DNA from: Bacteroidota bacterium
GTDB taxonomy: Bacteria > Bacteroidota > Bacteroidia > Flavobacteriales > Flavobacteriaceae
Assembly: GCA_018267095.1 (NCBI GenBank)
Contig: JAFDZC010000006.1
Location: 248,001 to 312,000 of the forward strand
DNA length: 64,000 bases
Direction: 5' to 3'
Every line of letters starts with the position of its first letter. The first letter of the stretch is position 1. The notes beneath the pieces were generated by a model, which made no database searches, had not been told where the DNA came from, and worked only from the letters and a program-made list of their open reading frames with translations. Shown here one piece after another: positions 51,404-59,682 of this stretch. A program made the position numbers and the translations under genes.

Positions 51404-52354
51404 ATGTCAGAATCTATAGAAAAAGTAAAATGCCTCATTATAGGCTCAGGGCCTGCGGGTTACACCGCGGCCATATACGCTGCACGCGCCAACATGTATC
51501 CGGTTTTGTACCAAGGATCACAACCCGGCGGGCAGCTCACCACCACCAACGAAGTAGAGAATTTCCCGGGTTATCCCGACGGAGTGACCGGACCCGAAAT
51601 GATGGTGCAATTGCAACAACAAGCCCAACGTTTTGGTACCGATGTGCGCGAAGGCTGGGTAACCAAAGTTGATTTTTCCGGGCCAATGCACAGAGTATGG
51701 GTCAATGAAACTACAGAAATTCATTGTCAAACCGTGATTATTTCTACCGGAGCTTCGGCTAAATATTTGGGATTGCCTTCAGAGCAACACTATTTGCAAA
51801 TGGGCGGAGGCGTTTCGGCTTGTGCGGTTTGCGACGGTTTTTTTTACCGAAACCAAGAAGTCGTGATTGTCGGAGCCGGTGATTCAGCTTGTGAAGAAGC
51901 GCATTATTTGTCAAAATTGTGCAAAAAAGTAACCATGCTCGTGCGTACCGATAAATTCAGAGCTTCGCGTATTATGGAAGAACGCGTGCGCAAAACCGAA
52001 AACATCGAAATTTTGCTCAACACGTCAACCGTTGAAGTTCTGGGCGATGGCCAAGTGGTGCATGCTGTAAAAGTAAAAAACAATGCCACCGGAGCAGAAC
52101 AAGAAATTCCAGCAACGGGTTTCTTTGTGGCTATTGGTCACCAACCCAATACCGGTATTTTTAAAGAGTATATCAAGCTTGATGAAACCGGATACATCAT
52201 CAACGAACCGGGCAGTTCTAAAACCAATGTGCCGGGCGTTTTTGTGGCCGGAGATGCTGCCGATCATGTGTATCGTCAGGCGATTACTGCTGCGGGAACC
52301 GGTTGTATGGCCGCCTTGGATGCCGAGCGCTATTTGGCTGCTTTAGAAGGATAA
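51404..52354 (+). CDS. trxB: Thioredoxin-disulfide reductase
   Basis: 316 residues of the low-molecular-weight class. FAD motif IIGSGPAGYTAAIYAARA, the GGQLTTT segment, the redox-active CAVC (SACAVCDGFF), the NADPH motif VIVGAGDSACEEA, and the terminal VFVAGDAADHVYRQAITAAGTGCMAA. Reduces thioredoxin with NADPH in the cytoplasm. Monocistronic, with a -7 box and terminator. Confidence 0.97.
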   Translation: MSESIEKVKCLIIGSGPAGYTAAIYAARANMYPVLYQGSQPGGQLTTTNEVENFPGYPDGVTGPEMMVQLQQQAQRFGTDVREGWVTKVDFSGPMHRVWVNETTEIHCQTVIISTGASAKYLGLPSEQHYLQMGGGVSACAVCDGFFYRNQEVVIVGAGDSACEEAHYLSKLCKKVTMLVRTDKFRASRIMEERVRKTENIEILLNTSTVEVLGDGQVVHAVKVKNNATGAEQEIPATGFFVAIGHQPNTGIFKEYIKLDETGYIINEPGSSKTNVPGVFVAGDAADHVYRQAITAAGTGCMAALDAERYLAALEG

Positions 52355-52376
52355 TCCACAAATTTCAAGAATAGGA

Positions 52377-52408
52377 GAAAAGGTTTTGTTTCGGCGGAAC
52401 CTTTTTTT
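52377..52408 (+). terminator. Terminator of trxB
   Basis: AAAAGGTT pairs with AACCTTTT across a 12-nt loop, followed by a seven-T run, 23 nt after the trxB stop. Confidence 0.75.
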
Positions 52409-52439
52409 GTTGTGCTATGTTTGTGTCGGCGGGTTCAGA

Positions 52440-52584
52440 TTGCGCCCCGGATGGCAACGAAAAGCATTGGCACACCAAGCCTATTTTATAAAAGTTGAAA
52501 AACGCGACCGCAGAAGCGCTTTTGAAACTTAATGATAAAAAGGATTGGTGAAAAATCTTGAAGTGAACAGCCGGAAAAGGCGCC
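52440..52584 (+). repeat. Intergenic repeat family R2, copy 2
   Basis: Blocks GGATGGCAACGAAAAGC, GCGACCGCAGAAGC and AACAGCCGGAA occur in the same order and spacing class as in the copy at 49553-49700, but the middle sections differ. It sits between the trxB terminator and the GIN-domain gene end. Confidence 0.65.
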
Positions 52585-52589
52585 ACCAA

Positions 52590-53426
52590 TTACTTTAAAG
52601 GTTTTTTGCGCAAAATCGCGCTGTCCAGAAAGTTTTTGATTTCAATTTTTTGCTCACCGTATAAATCAACTTCTGATTTTCCTTTGGCGTCCAAGATGAG
52701 TTTGGTGGCGACATTCACGCTGCATTCGGCATTGCCTTCGGTGACGAGTTCGGTGTTTTTGGTGCTGAGTTTAGCGCCGATAAATTCTGAATTGTTGTCC
52801 ATGCGGAGTCTAAAGTCAATCGCATCGCCCTCGATTTCAGCTTTGGTTTTTTGATACATGTCAAACTTCATTTGCGTAGAGGCAATGAGCGCTTTGATTT
52901 GGGCATTTTTGCTGAGTTCGATGCTGGCTTCTTCCGATTTTAAATTGAGTTCGGTTTTAGATTTTTCGTCGGCAAGCAAGTTGAATTTCTTGGCATTCAC
53001 GTTGGCATACAAGCGCACATTGTCGTGAAGTTTAAAGGTAAAATGTGGCAAATTCAAATCAGCCAAAGCAGTAATGTTGGCGTCGCCCTTAGCCGTGAGC
53101 ATTTTGAATTGATCGGTATAAGTCACGCGCACTGCGTATTTTTTGGCGCTTGAAATTTGTCGGTTCGACGAAAGACGCAGCGTGTTGGCGGCTGAAACTA
53201 CCTCGATGGTTTGGTGCAAATTGTCGTCGGCTTCGATTTCAATGCTGGATTTGTCGCCTTTGATCAGGAAGATTTCAAGGTTGTCAGCAACTTCTAAATT
53301 CTCGAATTCTTCAACTTCTTTTTGTTCGACGGTCACTATTTTGGAGCCTTTCAATTTTTCTTTTTGTTGGCCGATGGCGAGTTGTCCCATCAATAACAGA
53401 CACAAAAGGCTGAGTATTTTTTTCAT
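52590..53426 (-). CDS. GIN-domain (DUF2807) exported protein
   Basis: 278 residues from the ATG at 53426, giving signal peptide MKKILSLLCLLLMGQLAIGQ. The body is a series of strands of the DUF2807 beta-helix type: KGSKIVTVEQKEVEEFENLEVADNLEIFLIKGDKSSIEIEADDNL, then ILRLSS-like strands, YVAVRVTYTD-like strands and FVRLYANVNAKKFNLLADEKSKTELNLKSEE. One of three such proteins in this 11-kb stretch. It has its own -7 box, right after the terminator of the peptidase-permease gene. Function unknown. Confidence 0.88.
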   Translation of the reverse strand: MKKILSLLCLLLMGQLAIGQQKEKLKGSKIVTVEQKEVEEFENLEVADNLEIFLIKGDKSSIEIEADDNLHQTIEVVSAANTLRLSSNRQISSAKKYAVRVTYTDQFKMLTAKGDANITALADLNLPHFTFKLHDNVRLYANVNAKKFNLLADEKSKTELNLKSEEASIELSKNAQIKALIASTQMKFDMYQKTKAEIEGDAIDFRLRMDNNSEFIGAKLSTKNTELVTEGNAECSVNVATKLILDAKGKSEVDLYGEQKIEIKNFLDSAILRKKPLK

Positions 53427-53440
53427 GATGTAAATTTTGT

Positions 53441-53448
53441 CAAAGATA
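53441..53448 (-). promoter_or_regulatory. -7 box TATCTTTG for the 52590 GIN-domain gene
   Basis: An exact TAnnTTTG match on the minus strand, 15 nt before the ATG at 53426 and only a few bases after the upstream terminator's T-run. It supports the inner start. Confidence 0.55.
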
Positions 53449-53451
53449 AAA

Positions 53452-53480
53452 AAACATCCCAATTTTTGGTTGGGATGTTT
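53452..53480 (-). terminator. Terminator of the ABC/peptidase operon
   Basis: Perfect stem AAACATCCCAA/TTGGGATGTTT with a 7-nt loop, T-run on the minus strand, 12 bp after the stop. Confidence 0.88.
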
Positions 53481-53492
53481 CGGCTTGTTTGT

Positions 53493-56400
53493 TTAGTTGT
53501 CAACTTTCTTGACATTGTCATCGGGCACGCGATCAATGATGTAATTATATGGATCAATGCCTGCCTGATACGGTTTTTCTTTCGTAATGAATGTGAAAGA
53601 ATTATCTTTTTTCGTGATTTTAACGCGTTTGTAAACCAAGGGTTTTCCGAGGTTTTTGTCGTCGGTTGGTTCGGCAAAAATGCCTATATCAATATAATCT
53701 GCCACCTGAATTTTGGTTTCTTTTCCTTTGGCATTGGCGCGAAATTTCTCGCAAGAAACTTTTAAAGTAACTTCATACCCTTGGTTTGTTTTTTTGCTGC
53801 TGGCTTCGAGCATTCGGTTGGAGAACAGCGTAATATTTTCGAACAAATCAGCAATCAAATACTGCAAATGCGGTGGAGTGACTTTTTTGAATTCGTTCAC
53901 GGCATCAATCGAAGTCGGGAACGGCGGTTTTTGATAACCGTATTTAGCAATGAGATTTTTTAGCGCCTCATTGACTTGTTTTTCGCCAATCATTTCTTTG
54001 AGGTAATACAATACCACACTGGCTTTGTTGTAGTGAATGTATTGCTGATCTTCGGTTTTCATGATGGGATTTTCGGCTTCAGATTCTGAACTGCGACCGT
54101 TGAGATAATCGTCCATTTCATACTCGAGGAACTTTTTCATTTTGTCGCGGCCGTATTCTTTTTCCATGACCATGAGCGCTGAATATTGCGCAAAACCTTC
54201 ACTCATCATCTCGCTGCCCTGCATATCGGCGCCACAAACTTGATGCGCCCAATATTGATGCCCCATTTCGTGCGCCACTACGTAAAACACCATATCCACA
54301 GCATTTTGGTCGACCTCGCGCAAATCGGTGATAAAGCCAATCGATTCGCTATATGGCATCGTGCCCGGAAAAGCCTGCGCAAATGATTCGTATCTTGGAA
54401 ATTCAATAATACGACACTGTTTGTGTCTATAAGGGCCAAAGTTTTTCGTGTAATATTCCAGTGAGCGTTGCATGCTTTTGAGCATGTTCTCGACATTGTA
54501 TGAGTGCGCTGCATCGTAATAAACCTCTAGACTGATGCCGTTCCACGTGCGTTTGGCGACTTGATATTGAGCCGAGATAAACGAATAAAAATTGAGCGAT
54601 TGATGATCGAGTTGATACGTAAAATATTTGCGGTTGTTTTGGCTCCAACTTTTAATGAGCGAACCAGGTGCCACGGCAATTTGGTTGGCCGATGTAGAAA
54701 TGGTTGTACGCACATCTACCCAATCTGAATCTGAACTAATGTAGGTGTTGCCGCGTGCTTTCAAGTTGTTTTCATCGAGTTTGGCCATACGTGCGCGCAC
54801 TGGAAGTTTGAGTTTGGCACGTTTGTTTTTGTTGCTGATTTCCATATTTCGGTTGTAGCCAATAGACGGCATAAAATCAGCATTGTTAAAGAATGTTCCG
54901 TTTTGGGTGAGCTTTGTAAAACTCACTTCGTTTTCAAAACCCGGACTTTCTTTTTTAAAAGCAATGACCATTTTTACAGAATCATTCGGCTGCAACGGTT
55001 GGTTGAACTCATAAATTTGATAGTTCAATTCTTGGTCGTTTGATTTAAGTTTGGCTCCGTCGATTTTTACGGAATAATCTTTTGAGATATCCGGCAAGGT
55101 CAAATGCAAAGTCGAAATCGTTTGTTGGGTTCGGTTTTTCGCCCACGCCACCGCTTGAATTTGCATACCTCGTTGTTCGGGATATAAATCAATGGTATAA
55201 TCAAATTTGTAAAATCGAGGTTGGGCGAGGTTTTCGTATTGCTTGTATTTTTTTTCATACGAAACGCTTTTGTTTTCATAATCTTTTGAAGTTTCGTAGG
55301 TGTTGAGCACTTTGGTGTTGTAGTACACATAGCCCGCACAAAGTCCGAATAACAAGAGCGCTGCCGCAGATAATACGCCGTGTCTTTTTAGGTAAAGACG
55401 TGCATTTTGCCAGCGTTGACTGATTTGTTCTTCTTTGCCACGCGTGTAAAATCCGATGATGATCAAACACAGCAATAGACAGAACAGACCCCAATAAATA
55501 CTGAATCCGATGATGCCCGGAACAAACGGACCAAATCCGTTCATGTCAGAATATTTAATGTCCGGCATATGCCCAAAGGCGAGCATGTTTGAGTTGATTT
55601 CGAGTAAACTCCAAATGAATGAATTGACAATCGTAAAAGCAATGAAGCTAAACCAAGCAATATAACGGTTGTTGATTAGATAATGGAAAAGCAAAGATAA
55701 AATCACCAAGAACGAAAGCTTAATCATGCGAATCACGAGTAATGATTTTACATACACGCCGAGTTCATAATGTGTGTAGCCGTTCAAAGTTTGCGCAATG
55801 ATGGCCAAAGCAATGGCCAACAAATACACCAAAGCAATCGAATTCATGATCGCAATGACCTTTGAAATAAAGAGCATGCTGGTTCTGGCCGGCGTCGCAT
55901 CTTGAATTTCGTTGATTTTGGCGTCGCGTTCTTTCCAGACGAGCATGCCGGTGTAAAAGGCAATAAAGCCGTACATAAACATCGTGTAGGCATCAACTAT
56001 ATTATCGACCATCAGATACGTTACCGGGTAGCGTTTGGTTCCGAAATGATCTTCAAGTTCGGTGAAATTGACAATCAGTAAAATCAAGCCAATGAGCATC
56101 AAAGAGACATAAACCGGATTTTTAATCACAGCTTTGCTCTCAATTTTAATGAGCGCCCAAAGCGTTTTGAATGAAAATTTCCCGGCGGATGTGGGTAAAA
56201 AAACGTGTTGTGACAGCACCGGAGCCACTTCAACTTTTTTGGCTTTGACTGCTTTAACCGTTTTTTCATTTTTGGTATTGAATGAAAATCGACGATAAAT
56301 CAGCAACAAAATCAGCAAACTGATGGCCAACCAAAAAAGGCGGTTCATGAGCAAATCACCTGTCAGGGTTACCACCGTATGGTTTTTTTCGTCGGCAGTA

Positions 56401-57077
56401 AAATACTTGGTCAGCGTGTCATACGGACGAACGCCAAACGGATCGACCAAATTGGCCAACCATTCGGTGTGGATGTTGTCGCTATACGAACTCGAAACGA
56501 TGTACAAAACAAGCATGAGCATCGAGCCAACAAACGAAACAATTGAATTGCGGAACAAAATCGCTAACGCAAAAATCAAAACGCCGCTGATGATCACATT
56601 CGGAATCGCAAAATCAATGAGTCCGAATAAATGAGCTGACCAGTAAATTTCGCCAAAACGCTCAGCCGGAGCCATATCAAAAATAGGAGCGAGTAGGGGC
56701 GCTAAAAGGGCTCCGATAGAAATTCCAATAGCCGGAACCACAGATATGATGGCTGCTCCGATGAATTTGCCAAAAAAGTAATCGCGTTTTTTAATCGGTG
56801 ACGAAAAGATAAACGCGTGCATATCGTATTCAAAATCGCGGTTGGCAGTAGCATTCATAAACGCTGTGGTCATGAGCAAACACACAATTGACATGATTTC
56901 GTAGTAATTCTGAATCTGATAAGGTGCATTTTTAAACATGCTGCCCGCTACACCGCCAATGACTACATTGTCTGAAGCCGTGGCAAAAAAAGTAAAGAGC
57001 GCATAAATAAACATGAAAATCCAGATCATCGGGGTTTTGATCCAGTATTTGAGTTCATACCGTATAAACTTCCACAT
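53493..57077 (-). CDS. ABC-2 permease fused to a periplasmic M1-type metallopeptidase
   Basis: 1194 residues. The first half (about 1-580) has around twelve membrane segments in two ABC-2-like sets (first: IWIFMFIYALFTFF, FFGKFIGAAIISVVPAIGISIGALLAPL, VIISGVLIFALAILF; second: VSLMLIGLILLIVNF, YTMFMYGFIAFYTGMLV, SIALVYLLAIALAI). After a further anchor (VLSAAALLLFGLCAGYVYY) comes a gluzincin domain with HEMGHQYW (936-940) and Glu960 in SEGFAQYS. The ATPase is the upstream gene, 18 bp away. The layout is conserved in Bacteroidota. The substrate is unknown; the peptidase may act on what is moved, or be regulatory. Confidence 0.92.
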   Translation of the reverse strand: MWKFIRYELKYWIKTPMIWIFMFIYALFTFFATASDNVVIGGVAGSMFKNAPYQIQNYYEIMSIVCLLMTTAFMNATANRDFEYDMHAFIFSSPIKKRDYFFGKFIGAAIISVVPAIGISIGALLAPLLAPIFDMAPAERFGEIYWSAHLFGLIDFAIPNVIISGVLIFALAILFRNSIVSFVGSMLMLVLYIVSSSYSDNIHTEWLANLVDPFGVRPYDTLTKYFTADEKNHTVVTLTGDLLMNRLFWLAISLLILLLIYRRFSFNTKNEKTVKAVKAKKVEVAPVLSQHVFLPTSAGKFSFKTLWALIKIESKAVIKNPVYVSLMLIGLILLIVNFTELEDHFGTKRYPVTYLMVDNIVDAYTMFMYGFIAFYTGMLVWKERDAKINEIQDATPARTSMLFISKVIAIMNSIALVYLLAIALAIIAQTLNGYTHYELGVYVKSLLVIRMIKLSFLVILSLLFHYLINNRYIAWFSFIAFTIVNSFIWSLLEINSNMLAFGHMPDIKYSDMNGFGPFVPGIIGFSIYWGLFCLLLCLIIIGFYTRGKEEQISQRWQNARLYLKRHGVLSAAALLLFGLCAGYVYYNTKVLNTYETSKDYENKSVSYEKKYKQYENLAQPRFYKFDYTIDLYPEQRGMQIQAVAWAKNRTQQTISTLHLTLPDISKDYSVKIDGAKLKSNDQELNYQIYEFNQPLQPNDSVKMVIAFKKESPGFENEVSFTKLTQNGTFFNNADFMPSIGYNRNMEISNKNKRAKLKLPVRARMAKLDENNLKARGNTYISSDSDWVDVRTTISTSANQIAVAPGSLIKSWSQNNRKYFTYQLDHQSLNFYSFISAQYQVAKRTWNGISLEVYYDAAHSYNVENMLKSMQRSLEYYTKNFGPYRHKQCRIIEFPRYESFAQAFPGTMPYSESIGFITDLREVDQNAVDMVFYVVAHEMGHQYWAHQVCGADMQGSEMMSEGFAQYSALMVMEKEYGRDKMKKFLEYEMDDYLNGRSSESEAENPIMKTEDQQYIHYNKASVVLYYLKEMIGEKQVNEALKNLIAKYGYQKPPFPTSIDAVNEFKKVTPPHLQYLIADLFENITLFSNRMLEASSKKTNQGYEVTLKVSCEKFRANAKGKETKIQVADYIDIGIFAEPTDDKNLGKPLVYKRVKITKKDNSFTFITKEKPYQAGIDPYNYIIDRVPDDNVKKVDN

Positions 57078-57095
57078 AATATCTTGTTTTTACGG

Positions 57096-57968
57096 TTAAA
57101 CTAATTCATTGAGTTGGGCAAAGAATACATCTTCTAGGTTTTCTTCGGCTTTGCTAAAACCGGCCTCAGGCGCACTTTCTGCAAAAACGTGAATCAGCGG
57201 TTGACCGCCCACGAGTTTGTTCGAAATGACTTTGAACTCGTTTTGATACGCCGCCAATTGATCTTTGGAGACTCTTTTTTCCCAAACTTTCCCTTTGATT
57301 TGATCGAGTGCTTGGTCGGTATTTCCGCTAAAAAGTACGCGGCCCTTGTCCATAATAGCCATTTGCGTACACAATTCGCGCACGTCTTGTACAATGTGCG
57401 TTGAGAGAATCACAATGACGTTTTCGCCAATTTCACTCAGAATATTATAGAATCGATTGCGCTCTCCTGGGTCCAGACCGGCAGTGGGTTCATCTACAAT
57501 CACCAATTGCGGATTGCCAATGAGGCATTGTGCAATGCCAAATCGCTGACGCATGCCACCGCTAAAACTTTTGACGGCTTTTTTGCGGTGTTCCCACAAA
57601 TTGACTTTGAGCAAAAGTTGTTCAATCATTTGATGGCGTTCGGATTTTTGATCAAAACCTTTGAGCAAAGCCAAATGTTCTAACAATTCAAAAGCTGAAG
57701 TTCGCGGATAAACGCCAAATTCTTGCGGCAAATAACCCAAGACTTTTCGAACGGCTTCTTTATTATTGAGAACATCGATGTCACCTAATTGAACTGATCC
57801 GCTGTCGGCATCTTGGAGGGTTGCCAAGGTGCGCATGAGCGATGATTTTCCGGCACCATTGGGCCCGAGTAATCCAAACATTCCTTTTGAGATGGTTAGA
57901 TTGACATCGTTGAGCGCATGAACTCCGTTGGCGTATTTTTTATTGAGATTTTTGATTTGTAATTCCAT
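57096..57968 (-). CDS. ABC transporter ATP-binding protein
   Basis: 290 residues. Walker A GPNGAGKSS, Q-loop YLPQEF, signature FSGGMRQRFGIA, Walker B LVIVDEPTAGLDP and H-loop LSTHIVQD. The C-terminal 80 residues resemble the accessory domain of DrrA/CcmA-type exporters. It pairs with the downstream permease-peptidase, 18 bp apart. No substrate-binding protein is present, so export is most likely. The transglutaminase-like gene is 66 bp upstream. Confidence 0.94.
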   Translation of the reverse strand: MELQIKNLNKKYANGVHALNDVNLTISKGMFGLLGPNGAGKSSLMRTLATLQDADSGSVQLGDIDVLNNKEAVRKVLGYLPQEFGVYPRTSAFELLEHLALLKGFDQKSERHQMIEQLLLKVNLWEHRKKAVKSFSGGMRQRFGIAQCLIGNPQLVIVDEPTAGLDPGERNRFYNILSEIGENVIVILSTHIVQDVRELCTQMAIMDKGRVLFSGNTDQALDQIKGKVWEKRVSKDQLAAYQNEFKVISNKLVGGQPLIHVFAESAPEAGFSKAEENLEDVFFAQLNELV

Positions 57969-58034
57969 AATTGATTGATGTTTAAGTGGCTCATTGGTAG
58001 CTGAGAGATACTTCTTGTTACCGTTGCACCTTGA

Positions 58035-58847
58035 TTATGATTTTTTAAAGAGTAATTTTTTGTAGTTATCGAGTACGAAAATGAACCTTTGGTTTTTTTG
58101 AACTAAAATAATCCAGCTGTCAATGAGGAGTTTAGGGATTTTTTTCTCGTATTTTCGGAAACAATTGCTGATGTATTTAAAATGTCTATTATCGACTAAA
58201 AAAGGAATGGTTTGCGCGGTGTAAACATAATTTAACCGTTCGATTTGAGGCGACTGATACTCAGAATAATGCTCGATTTCGAGCTGATTTCCGGCTCTGA
58301 GGTATTGAAAAAGCTCAATAGTCGACAGATAATTTCCCGATGGTTCTTTGAATAAGATGCCTTTGTGAATGTCAATGGCTACCCATTTTTGCTTTGCACT
58401 TGAATAAATTTCGTTGAATGAATGTCCGAATTGAGTGTTGTATAATCGATCAACACAACCCCATTCTTTGACGGGAATTTGGTTGATGAGACAAAACAAA
58501 TTAAACATTTCTGAAAAATCCGAGCAGACGCCACCATTGCCTTCTAACATCTTTCGAAGCGTTGCCTCAGGGGATAATCCGATGGCAGGGCCGGGTTTGG
58601 TTTTGCTGCGCAGGTATTGTCCTATTTGTTTGGATTTTTCTAACTCATCGGCATGTTCGGCAACCGATATTTCTGAATTTATTTTAAAAAAATAATCCGG
58701 AACTACCGATAAATCATTGAATTGGTCAAATCGAGCCAACTGATCAAAGTTTGCCTGCTCGCCGTTTTCTGAGATTAATGCATACCGAACAACATACAAC
58801 CATGGATGACGCAGCATTTTTTTCTTCAACCTATTCAAGACGCTCAT
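58035..58847 (-). CDS. Transglutaminase-like cysteine protease-fold protein
   Basis: 270 residues. The Cys-His-Asp triad is visible: Cys108 (GGVCSDFSEMF), His142 (FGHSFNEIY), Asp159 (WVAIDIHKG). This is the Transglut_core pattern. No signal peptide is apparent, and the N-terminus is basic (LNRLKKKMLRHPW). Possible roles are peptide cleavage or cross-linking; none is shown by the sequence. It is 66 bp upstream of the ABC ATPase, and a terminator lies between it and the GIN lipoprotein gene. Confidence 0.82.
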   Translation of the reverse strand: MSVLNRLKKKMLRHPWLYVVRYALISENGEQANFDQLARFDQFNDLSVVPDYFFKINSEISVAEHADELEKSKQIGQYLRSKTKPGPAIGLSPEATLRKMLEGNGGVCSDFSEMFNLFCLINQIPVKEWGCVDRLYNTQFGHSFNEIYSSAKQKWVAIDIHKGILFKEPSGNYLSTIELFQYLRAGNQLEIEHYSEYQSPQIERLNYVYTAQTIPFLVDNRHFKYISNCFRKYEKKIPKLLIDSWIILVQKNQRFIFVLDNYKKLLFKKS

Positions 58848-58903
58848 TTTTATTCTTTAGAAAGCAACTAAAATAAAGTTTTTACAGCAGTTTGTTTCAA
58901 AAA

Positions 58904-58932
58904 AAAACCACCTGAAATAAACAAGTGGTTTT
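58904..58932 (-). terminator. Terminator of the PadR/PspC/GIN operon
   Basis: On the minus strand AAAACCACTTG pairs with CAGGTGGTTTT around a 7-nt loop (one G-U pair), then a T-run, 20 bp after the GIN lipoprotein stop. Confidence 0.85.
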
Positions 58933-58951
58933 GGTTGTATTACAGACTTGA

Positions 58952-59680
58952 TTATTCTCCGCCAACACTTCCGCCTGAACTTGCACTTTTATCAATGCTT
59001 TTGGGCGTATGATGATAATTGATGTTCGCGCCGCTTGAAGCATCGGCTTTGAGGTTCTCAATCGGATATACGTCGGTTGAACTGCCGCTGGAAGCCTCTG
59101 AAATAATGTTGTTGGCCATGAGTTCTTGCGCTTCAATATTACTTCCGCTTGAGGATTGCGTTTCAACTTTGAGCGCTTTTCCTTTGACTTTAACAGTGCT
59201 TCCGGAACTGGCTTGAATCGAAACATTTTCGGCTTCAATTTGCAATTTCATTTCACCGGCTGAGCTCGTAACCAAATCAAGATTGTTGTTTTTGATCAGA
59301 CCTAAACCTTTGGCAGTTGCTCCGGAAGTTACTTGTATACTGGTAATGACCGGCAATTTCACAATCACTTTTTTAGATTCGGCCTGACGAATGTTGGCAT
59401 CGCAACTGATACTTAAAATACCGTCATTGATATCGGTTGAAATATGATTTTGCAAATTTTTATCAGCAATGACCGTAATTGATTTTTCGGTGGATTGCTC
59501 GATTTCTAAATCTAAACCTCGGCCAACTTCGATTCCGGTAAAAGGGGTGTCGTTGTTGCGGCTTTCGGTAACTACATTGCCGTCACCTTTGATGCTGTTG
59601 CCCCATTCGACATCCATTTTGCAGGAAGTTAGCAAAATTGATAAGGCGATTGTTGAGAGTAATCTGAAGCTTGTTTTCAT
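58952..59680 (-). CDS. GIN-domain (DUF2807) lipoprotein
   Basis: 242 residues. Lipobox LLTSC (Cys20). GDGNVVTESRNNDTPFTGIEVGRGLDLEIEQ and later GAT/SSGSTVKVKG strands repeat in the DUF2807 manner. The C-terminal third is rich in SSG (SSGSNIEAQE, EASSGSSTDVY, ASSGANINY), which suggests repeating beta turns. It follows the PspC gene by 2 bp, so translation is coupled. The family often sits with PspC and PadR; its function is unknown. Confidence 0.9.
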   Translation of the reverse strand: MKTSFRLLSTIALSILLTSCKMDVEWGNSIKGDGNVVTESRNNDTPFTGIEVGRGLDLEIEQSTEKSITVIADKNLQNHISTDINDGILSISCDANIRQAESKKVIVKLPVITSIQVTSGATAKGLGLIKNNNLDLVTSSAGEMKLQIEAENVSIQASSGSTVKVKGKALKVETQSSSGSNIEAQELMANNIISEASSGSSTDVYPIENLKADASSGANINYHHTPKSIDKSASSGGSVGGE

Positions 59681-59682
59681 GA

